From contig JADLSH010000036.1 in assembly GCA_016169945.1 (NCBI GenBank), forward strand, positions 372,001 through 436,000: 64,000 nucleotides of DNA, given 5' to 3'. Positions 55,555-64,000 of the stretch are shown here, piece by piece (positions within the stretch are counted from its first letter, which is position 1; every line of letters starts with the position of its first letter). Position numbers and translations under genes: made by a program. The notes under the pieces were generated by a model. That model saw nothing but the letters and a program-made list of their open reading frames with translations. It was not told the origin of the DNA and ran no database searches. This DNA is from Trachythela sp. YZ-2020 (lineage: Eukaryota > Cnidaria > Anthozoa > Malacalcyonacea > Clavulariidae).

Positions 55555-55605
55555 AAAATTCAACAAGAACTTCGACGTTTCGAGCGAAATCCCTTCGTCT
55601 GGAAG
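55555..55605 (-). repeat. Penelope terminal-repeat-like segment, inverted
   Basis: AACTTCGACGTTTCGAGCGA and CCCTTCGTCTGG recur as reverse complement at about 57030-57060 (CTCGAAACGTCAAAGTTCTT) and in part at 56474-56500 (CCAGACGAAGGGTTTTC). Such segments resemble the pseudo-LTR sequences around Penelope elements. Confidence 0.55.
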
Positions 55606-55619
55606 CCTTCTCCCCGCTA

Positions 55620-56430
55620 TAGATATATGTACCTTAAACTAAGGGATGTCATTAGAAAGTATTTTCATATCTTGAAAAACTACCCTGAAATATCTTCTAT
55701 TTACACGGATAACCCCTTAGTCTCTTTTCGACATAGTATAAACATTCGCTAAACCCTAGCCCATAGCTCCCTACAACAGGATTTGTCGTCACCTAATGGC
55801 GCGTTACCTTGTCGTGTATAGTGCAATGTGAAACCTGTGAGTTCATACATTCTTCAACTACTATTTCGGCACCAAAATCTAAGTATGCTATCAAGCACCG
55901 TTTCACGTGTGCTTCCTCTCATCTCATCTACTGCATCTCATGTGGTAGTTGTGGCATTCTTTACATTGGTAAAACCGGAAGATGTTTAAGGCCAAGGTTT
56001 GGTGAGTCGTGCTGTCACTGACGATGCTAAACAGCCTGTTGCCAGACATTTCAATACTGGAAATCACAGTGTTTCAGACATGAAAATTCGAGCTCCCTGT
56101 CCCATTTCAGGTTGTAATGATGAAAGAGGAAATGAGACAATAAATGCGTCTCATTTTCTGACTTGGCACCATTCATCATTTCGGTATAATTAATGAGCGC
56201 TTCTCATACATTTAACTCTTATCATTGCGTGCCTGCCATCAGCAGACATGGACAGATATTCTACACCTCATTTCATACATACTTTCGTAATTTCTCCTAC
56301 TCATATCTTTTGCAACATTCTTTCCATGCATGTAAATATTATATTTTGTAATCTGATTTATTTTGTTTATACTTTGTTTTGACTAAATCCATCTGATCTG
56401 TATATTTTTTAACAAGTGATTGCTTTTGTA
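55620..56430 (+). mobile_element. Penelope-like element, C-terminal part with GIY-YIG domain
   Basis: Translation in shifting frames gives a linker PEISSIYTDNPLVSFRHSIN, a Cys pair region (QCETCEFIHSSTTI), FTCASSHLIYCISCGSCGIL and YIGKTGRCLRPRF (the GIY-YIG motif in its Penelope form LYIGKTGR). A frameshift follows, then DDAKQPVARHFNTGNHSVSD and the end of the nuclease. The reverse transcriptase is absent, so the copy is 5' truncated. The 3' UTR matches 3700-3990. Confidence 0.82.
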
Positions 56431-56639
56431 TACACTAAAAAACACTTTTTTTTTCCGACCCAGGCTACTATTGTCCAGACGAAGGGTTTTCCATCGAAGC
56501 CCCAATGCAAGCAATTATTAAATTATATGGCCGATGTTTGAAAAGTGTTTCCCATTAATAAAGGCAAGAACGTCATCACGTGACCCCCCGTTTATATCTC
56601 CTCTCGTAAATCATCTCTTAAAACAAAGGAAAAGGGCCA

Positions 56640-57022
56640 TACAGAATGGAAATACAGAATCTGATGTACGTTTGCAAGAAGAGATCAACAAGTTAATTCG
56701 ATAAAATCAATTAAGTGCAGTTAAACAGGAGATGAATAACCAGAAAACAGGATAAAAAAGATGGTGGTCTAACGTAAATAGCATTACATCAAGAAAAAAA
56801 CAGGATGTATCTGTCAGTGCCTTCATTGATCCTTGTGAGATAAATGCAAGCGTTGCTTGTTTAATTTTGTTTAAATTTTAATATATTCTATTATCATATT
56901 TTTAAATTTGTAACTCACTGTAAATAGCCATATTTTACCTATATACATTTTGTAACTAACTATTCTTCTTGTAAACTCAGGCGGGTACTTTGAGTATTGA
57001 ATAAAAACTATTATTATTTCAA
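56640..57022 (+). mobile_element. LINE 3' fragment with (ATT)n tail
   Basis: The reading WWSNVNSITSRKKQDVSVSA resembles the endonuclease-RT linker of invertebrate LINEs. It is followed by non-coding AT-rich sequence and a terminal ATTATTATT near 57010-57020. Most of the element is missing. Confidence 0.4.
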
Positions 57023-57403
57023 ATGGCCAGACTCGAAACGTCAAAGTTCTTGTTGAATTTCAATTTTCAGGTAGATTGATTCTAAATTACCGGGAGCTTT
57101 AGTGCCTGCGGAGGAGGCTACGGAAGCTTATTGTATAGACGCTACCTACACTGGCACCACTTCAAACTATTAACATTTCATCGAAAGCACTTCTGAAATT
57201 GCAATGTTCGGACAATGTTCGAAGCTCTGCCACAAAAATCCATATTGACTCGTCTGTTTGTCTAACGCGATTACTGACCTACATTGTGTTGCTGGACGAT
57301 CACCGATGACTTTAGCAAATAATAGTTCTTTAAAAATTCTGCAAGATTTTCATAGGATTTTGTTTTTGGATTTTGGGTTGATTGGCCCTCGTAAGAACTA
57401 CAA

Positions 57404-58970
57404 AATCATCATACTGTGTTGGAACTGGGGTTGGGGAAAAGATGCTTGCTGGTAGGTTATAATGATGAAATTTCCCATATAACAGCTCTTCAAAGTTGAA
57501 AACTTTTATGTGAGTTTGCAAGTTGAGTATATTTTAAACACATATATTATTTGAATATCTTAGCTTCAAACAGAAGGTCCACCTCTAAGTCACTATTACC
57601 GAGTAATTGCATGATATATAGGGAACATATAAAGCGTTCTATTTGTATGTTTTGAGGTAAGAATAGTTGAATACGTGTAAGTCTCACATTTACTTCACAT
57701 TATTGCATAAGACAAGTCTTATTGCACTTAATAGAGTCCCAAGAGATAAAATATACAAAACCATAACACACATTTCATTTAATAACATCACACGTGAGAC
57801 AAAAATATCATAAAATACCTTTCTGCCTGTAAGACATGTCAAGCAGTGAGGTGTTGATCAGCAAAGAACTTCTTCAACCTTCTCTTCTTCATGGCAGTAA
57901 AATGGAGTGACATGATAGACACTTCTTCGTGACACTTCTTCTTTACAGAAACATGTGATTTGTAGCAGTAGAAATCCTCATTCTCTTTTTCCTTTTTCAT
58001 CTTATGCTCTACTGTCTTATACCTTTCTTCCTTTTGGTCGTTGATTGTCTTGACAATTTTGATTGCATCTTTCTCTTCCATCGAACCATGCACCAGTGTA
58101 ATTTATGTAGAATTTGTTAACTGTTTTGGCTTAACTGTCCGAACCGTCCAGAGACCAGTCATTTTCGTCACAATCACGGGCATATACTGAGCAGTATCAA
58201 ACTTTGCTTACCAGTTCCTGGCTTATCCTCTTCGAATATGTCTTTCTGATGTGGGTGGTATGGTGGAAGAAGTAGCTGTGTTGTCAGAAGGGAAAGCTGC
58301 AGTCCGTTCATTTTTCATGAGGTCTGCTGCTTAAAATATCTTATCTGTTGCATAAATTTTATATTTAGTTCCTCTTGTCCCAACTTTTCTTGCTGCCTTT
58401 TTGATCTGTGATGGCGTTAGCCATTTATCCCATATGCTGACCAACAATGGCATAAAAGCCTCTCTGTTTACTTTTAATTGTTGATGGGAAAAATTGTTGC
58501 ATTGATTTGGAAGCTGTATCACCCCTCGGAGTCTGGTGTGTTGAAATGAACAGGTGAATCTTTTTCTCGTAGCCGAACTTCAAAACTTGGTAATCAAACC
58601 GGGACGAAGGGTTATCGCTTGAAAGAACAATATGCAGGTCACTCGATATGGGATTTGTGAATTGTGATCATGACATTTCTTGTCCTTCGTGGAAGTCAGT
58701 AAATTGTCAATCTTCTCCAAAGGTTCTTTTAAAGCCATGTGGTCTGTGGTAACTATTGAGCAGTCCATCACCTGGCAAACAATTCTTGACACAGAAATTT
58801 GTGGGTCAAAGCTTGTACATCGACGGTACGTTCTTCTATATTATTCTTTTGCACCACTCTCCTCGTCAGGCATAAATAGGCATGTTTTGTGTGCCTTTTA
58901 CACAACAGGTCATGAATTGCAACTCCCTAATGGTATTGATCCGCCCAGTCCACACCCCTCGTGCTATCTG
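57404..58970 (-). pseudogene. Family X copy with possible DDE-transposase remnant
   Basis: On the minus strand several open segments follow each other: 58792-58580 (VCQVMDCSIVTTDHMALKEP), 58522-58331 (LKVNREAFMPLLVSIWDKWL then QIKKAARKVG), and 58093-57839 (a basic, Glu/Lys-rich tail). The middle segment resembles the C-terminal side of pogo/Tc1-type DDE transposases, where an x-N-R-x-x-F-x-x-x-W pattern precedes A-x-x-x-x-G. The resemblance is weak and the frames are broken. The 57404-58175 part is shared with 4085-4740 and 9652-9835. Confidence 0.4.
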
Positions 58971-61094
58971 CTTGGCATTGGAAAAGATGCCGATATCAAT
59001 AGCTCGTTTTGCTAAAGCATCAAGATTATAGGAACCCAAATTACGTGCACAGCTCTCGAGCTGTTCATGGGAGCCAGGCTAACAGAAGAACATCCCTATA
59101 AGCTACCGATTCGCATGTTCTGGCTATACTGAAATAGGATTACTGAGTGTTCATGTGCGGGGAGAGAGGTAAACTATTCCTGCGTGTCTAAGTAATTTTT
59201 TACACTAGATGAAATATTGGTCAATTCATTGCTGTAAAATTTTCAATATCAACGGCAATGAATTTCGTCCCAACCCACTTGAATAGGATCGACACTTTGA
59301 CTGTACGTTTACAATGATAGATAGATTTCTGAGTTGTTTGTTTGAAAATGGAATATTCAATTTCCTCTTCAGTGCTCGTTCATACAAAAGGCCTATGAGC
59401 GACTGTACTATATTACTGACTGAATAACAAGTAACTTAGCCTGCAGATTTTAACTTTAGCAAATCAAAACTTGCGTACTTTTAGTCTTTGTTAATTGTTA
59501 GTGCGTCTTAGTTATGTATGTGTAGAAATTCAATTGGGACTGCATTATTTGGTAAAAGGTGAAAATCTGTTGCGATCACCTGGCAACTTCTGTTATATAT
59601 TCTACTAATTACTATATTCGATATCTCTTTATTATATGGCAAGCGCTAGTTCCTGTAGTTTACGCGATATGATTGGCTAATCAGCGGTCCGGAAAACAGG
59701 CGTGCACATTCCAAAATCTTTCGGGGGGTGTAATAAGTTTCGGGACCAACTTTTTAGGTGTTAACATTTGAAAATGAGGCCGAACGATCTAGGGGGGTCC
59801 GGGGGCATGCTCCCCCGGAAAATTTTTGAACTTAGAGTCTCTGAAACGCCATTTCCTGCATTTTGAGGGAACTTTGAGCAAAATATAAAAATATTAAATC
59901 ACAATTTTAGCAGTGTGTCGCACGTACCATTTGCAGTAAATATTTATGTCCGTGGTATATCTTTAATCATACTGTACATAATTACTTCCATATATATACA
60001 ATGTGTTAGAAATGTTAGAAGTGAAAGGGAAGACAGTCGTTATAAACCTATCAGTTCTAGTTAATTTTGCAACAAGCTGACATATATGTCTCAACTAAAA
60101 CACAATTCCGTCAATTCGCGATTCTGCAATCAAAATTTTTAACGCAATGAAGCAACATTAGTACATTACAGAAACACGCCGTTCAGCGTTCGTATTATAA
60201 GCGAGTAAAAGCGATATCACGCATTGGTTACTGCAGCTGGCGCTGATAATTGGCAAAGATGTAATGAATTGAGCGCTTGACTGCTTGCATGAGTTCAAAC
60301 TGCTCATGTTCAAGAATAGAAATAGAGTTAAATTCAGCGTGATGGCGTCAATAGGACTATAGAGGCTCTTCCCCAACTCTCCACTGGGTTTATATTGAGT
60401 GATAAAATACTCTTAATTAATATAGTTGTATCAGTTGTATGACTATAGTACACACAGACCTCACGCATGCACTAAAGCGCACACGTGATTACTGAGTCCC
60501 AACATAAAATACATTGTTACGTACTTCTCAACGCAGCGTGAAAGTGGCACGAAACTGTCGCTAATGTCGTGGTGGATGCAACTTCCAATTTTAATAGTTT
60601 CTTTCTGTGACTGTGTTCTCACAATCTCGCTGCTATCTGAACAGTCTAAATTTAGTAAATTTTTCCCTGTTAAAGTTTGGAGTCGATGCAGTAATTCGAT
60701 CTGCTCAATGTGTCAAGAGTGCTCATGGTATGAGAAATGGAAATTAGTGCGCTCTGCGCCATTCTGGTTATCAGCTGGCTATGGACCACGGAAAGTAAAC
60801 TGATTCGGACAGTGTATACTAGCAATTAGCAATCATGTGACCAATATTAATTTTTACCTTTCTTGGACACAAAAACGATCATTTTACGCAATATTTATAC
60901 CGGACGATCGGGACCGACTTTGTAGTCAAATAGAAAATTTGGGACCGACTTTTTGGACCGAATCTAAAATGTTGGGTGGGTGTCACACCTCCCATAATGT
61001 GCGCCCCTGCCGGAAAATCAAAATTTTGAATGCCCTACAACAAAGACAAACCATGTAATAAACTACTTATTTTCCTACTTATGGTTGTGCCATA
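58971..61094. other. No gene seen
   Basis: Contains the repeat at 59785-59880 shared with 35790-35880, and two TTGGGACCGACTTT-like motifs at 60900-60960 related to TTTCGGGACCAACTTTT at 59735. No coding region or RNA gene recognised. Confidence 0.4.
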
Positions 61095-61215
61095 TAATAA
61101 ACTACTTATTAACTTCAAACGTTCGTAAAATATTAAACCTCGGTCCTGCCGTATGAAGACCTCGGTTTAATATTTTACCTAAAGACCTCACTTTCGGTTA
61201 AAAAGTAGTTAGTAT
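61095..61215. repeat. Hairpin repeat
   Basis: GTAAAATATTAAACC (61125-61139) is complementary to GGTTTAATATTTTAC (61164-61178). Outer ACTACTT/AAGTAGT pairs extend the stem imperfectly. Confidence 0.65.
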
Positions 61216-61814
61216 TGTTTTATATGACTAATGTAGTGTATTCCATCACATTACTTAATTATGTGGCAAAGCCAAATATAGATAAACAAATACTACTACC
61301 GTACTAAAACTGTTTATATTAATTCAAAAACACAGCATAAAAAGATAAAATGATTCTGTGTTGCAAATATAGATCCGATATAAAAATTTATCCAATATGC
61401 AACGTGCCATTTTGAGACTAGCAAAGCAATATGTCTCCCCGTTTTGAAAATGGCTCAATCCAGGCCTATCCGATAGGGTTTTCGTGACGCTATACACGAA
61501 AAGCTATTATAAAATAACATGTTTACTACGCGAGCTGTGATTGGTCAATACCCGCGCAGGATGAGACAATCATGCACGGAAAATTTTAGGCGCTTCGCGG
61601 GGTTTTTAAATATCGGAAAATGAATTAAAAATCAACTCCTGAATTAAAATTCGACCATTAAAATATGTCGAACGAGAAGGAAATGAACGAAAACAAGTCA
61701 CATGCACACTTCACATGCAAACGATGAAAGCAAAGTCACATGCAAACGATGCACACTTCGTGATTTATTTAATAAAGTTTTACCGTTATTTCTTTGTCGT
61801 TATTTTATAAAATA
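61216..61814. other. No gene seen
   Basis: AT-rich with no recognisable feature apart from a duplicated AGTCACATGCA.ACGATG motif at about 61710-61755. Confidence 0.35.
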
Positions 61815-61943
61815 ATTACCAAATGGTTTTCCGTGCAGGATTGTGTGATCCTAACACTTGGGATGTTGCTCGACTTTCAGAAAGTCTCGCAACATCCCGC
61901 GTGTTAGGATCACGCAATCCTGCACGGAAAACCATTCGGTAAT
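61815..61943. repeat. 129-bp hairpin MITE
   Basis: ATTACC.AATGGTTTTCCGTGCA on the left pairs with TGCACGGAAAACCATTCGGTAAT on the right. The stem continues through GGATTG..TGATCCTAACAC and GGGATGTTGC to a loop near 61872-61884. Arms are about 54 bp with few mismatches. Confidence 0.85.
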
Positions 61944-63000
61944 CCTTTATGCATTATATAATGCATGCAAAACATTCCATTACACAGGCCATAGGGTGCA
62001 TCAAAAAAATAAGTAATTCAACTTTCAACTTTCAACTCGAGTTATCATGCGTTATAAATAAGATGTCAATTAATGCTTGTTTTGTATCATTGCGCTCAAA
62101 AATAGCCAAATACGATCCGATTTAAAATGACCGGTCGAAATCGCCTTCTTCCATGCACCATTGGGAATTGATTGCACACTTATTGTCTGAGTATTGAAAT
62201 TAATCTCATTTCGGTTTCAATTGAATTTAAGAATAATCAAGTCTTGGTAAATGTAAAGATGGTTTTACTTGCAATTTAATATTTTACGAAACTGGAAGTT
62301 TCCAGAGAACTTGCAATGCCTAACGTTTCCCACATAGGCAACCTCCATTTGGGAAATGTTCGGAAATTCGAAGAATATTCTGAGGCACGGTGGAGGAAAA
62401 TGTGCTTCGATCGGCAATTTCAAATTGTATCGTGTTTGGCCATATTTATTCGCAATGATACAAGTAAGGTATCATTTGACAACTAAAGACTTGATCTTCA
62501 TTGACTACAAAAATGGTAAATTCTGCTCATTACCTTGTAATCTATACCGTGAATTACCGTAAAAAATAAAGTCACTCATTAACGCATTGATCGAAAACCA
62601 GGTTCTATTTGCTCATAAAGGCATGTCCGCATGTGTATCTGTGTGTTTGATGTTCGGTTTTCCTCAATTTTGGTCATACTTTGTTGAGATGAGACAACAC
62701 TGCTGGGCGGCTCATGGGAATATATTCTTCAGCATGTTAAGACGCAGTTCAAATCTCTCTTAGGCCACGCTTTTTTTATTTGTTGAATTACGGATTTTGT
62801 TCACCAATAGTAAAGGGCGGGAGGGCAAAAAGGAAAAAGAAATTGTCCAATATCTATACATAGACTAATACCACAGTGACATATGATTATAAAACAAATA
62901 CTGTAAAACAAATTCAACAGGTATATAAATATTACATGCAGCATTAAAATGAATTTGAAACTCCATCAATGTAGTAAAATCTACTACACTGTCTTTTCAT
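61944..63000. other. No gene seen
   Basis: AT-rich, no coding region recognised on either strand. Confidence 0.35.
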
Positions 63001-63054
63001 ATTAATACTGGTCTTTTATCGAAACGATATCGCTGATGGTTTCGCCTCTTTTAT

Positions 63055-63151
63055 ACCTTGTAAAAGTTTTCGGTCTTAGAATTTTTGCACCTTTTTCTAA
63101 TGTCACAGCGAAGTATAAAACATCGCCTCCTTCGGCCATGTTTGCACTGCA
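63055..63151 (-). other. Possible first coding exon of a minus-strand gene
   Basis: On the minus strand, ATGGCC preceded by AAAC opens MAEGGDVLYFAVTLEKGAKI then LRPKTFTR, with a candidate donor ACAAG|GTATAA at about 63057. The start context is good, but no downstream exon was identified and the frame stays open to 63002. Speculative. Confidence 0.22.
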
Positions 63152-63159
63152 TGTTTCAC

Positions 63160-64000
63160 GCACGCGCAGGCCTCTCACATCCACTTCTATTAATTCCTTA
63201 GATTCTAGGCAAAAATTCCTTAGATTAAGTAAAATTTCCTTAAACGTAGCGCAAGGCCTGTTTTTTTAGCAATTAATGCCCAAGTTACGTTAAGAATTAC
63301 AAAGTTTATAGGTTCTCTGAAATTTTGTCTCATTTCGGAACTGGGATTTTGAGCCATAATATCATGACGTCATTGAAAGCGATCCAGTGCAGTCGAAGAT
63401 GTACATGTGGGTTGAGGGTCATTTCCTGTAGAAAATATTTGCAGCTTTTATTCCCTTAGACTACTTTTTCTGCGTTTTTGAAAACCATTTTTGGATAAAT
63501 AACACCTAAATTGACTGAATTTTTAAAAGTTATTCGAATATTTTCAAATGTTGGACCAAACCTTAAATTTCCTTGACAATTCCTTAAAAATCTCATTTCC
63601 TTAAAAAATTCTTTAAAAAGGTCAAAAAAGGGTTTTAAGTTCATGTTACGCACACAATAGAAGCCTAGTTCCTATGCCTCTAAGCGTCCTCATAGGACTA
63701 GGGACTAGTCTGACACAACAGGGTTAGGGTGAGGGATTGGGTCGGGATTAGGGTTAAGATCAAAGAGAAATATTCGTGACTCGTAACATGGCCTTATAAC
63801 CCAAAAAACGCCAAAATTTCTTCAGTTTAAGGAAATTTCCTTAAATGTGAGTCGCCTGCGCACACGGTCACGTTTTGTGGCGAAGCCTGACATATTGCGT
63901 GTTAAAGGTTTAGCTTGCACGTCAGCCAGACTTTATTCCCGCACGTTGTTCTTTATTTATATTTTTTGGGCGTTTTGCTCGGAAAAAAATACTGATATTT
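63160..64000. other. Non-coding end with CCTTAAA-rich patches
   Basis: Patches rich in TTCCTTA(G/A)A occur at 63190-63245, 63570-63620 and 63825-63845. A degenerate TTAGGG-like run lies at 63720-63766. No gene recognised. Confidence 0.4.

Noticed and set aside
63720..63766. Interstitial telomeric repeat
   Set aside because: Only a handful of imperfect GGGTTAG-like units with irregular spacing; too short and degenerate to call.

Overview
This window is metazoan genomic DNA. It is AT-rich, has spliceosomal introns with GT/AG borders, and is dominated by nested transposable elements. The mix of BEL/Pao, Ty3/Gypsy, CR1/L2- or Jockey-like LINEs, GIY-YIG Penelope-like elements, tRNA-derived SINEs, many foldback MITEs and a modular PA14-domain gene suggests an invertebrate. 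A cnidarian such as an anthozoan is my best guess, by inference only. No bacterial features, rRNA genes or convincing functional tRNA genes are seen.

Layout. 1-1480: 3' end of a decayed Gypsy element with its LTR. 1484-3614: decayed LINE. 3615-3990: Penelope GIY-YIG remnant. 4037-9835: a repeat called family X here, split by a 4.9-kb foldback element (4741-9651) that itself carries a 2.4-kb hAT-like insertion. 9964-23351: plus-strand exons of a multi-PA14 gene. A block of about 2.65 kb holding four exons has been tandemly duplicated in frame, and a 6.1-kb BEL element with both LTRs and a 5-bp target duplication (13143-19254) sits in the second copy. 23803-32698: a large inverted-repeat element whose arms were invaded by a hAT-like MITE, a LINE and a second foldback element containing another hAT-like element. 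33101-33971: two hairpin MITEs. 35349-35480: an EGF-like exon, possibly of the same gene. 39500-40450: Gypsy scrap and a dispersed repeat. 41127-53429: a BEL element split by a 7.8-kb DNA transposon (44653-52483) that carries a nearly full-length LINE. 53430-54530: 5' LTR and gag of another Gypsy element, inserted in the BEL integrase. 55620-58980: Penelope, LINE and family X remnants. 59000-64000: mostly non-coding with two hairpin MITEs.

The only host coding sequence I can support well is the PA14/EGF gene. In the PA14 part each domain is built from three exons, a 173-nt exon, a 140-146-nt exon and a 173-nt exon, with linker exons of 21-45 nt. The tandem duplication adds one chimeric PA14 domain without breaking frame. 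Most of the rest records insertion order: several insertions have an intact empty-site paralog inside this same window, so target duplications and relative ages can be read directly.
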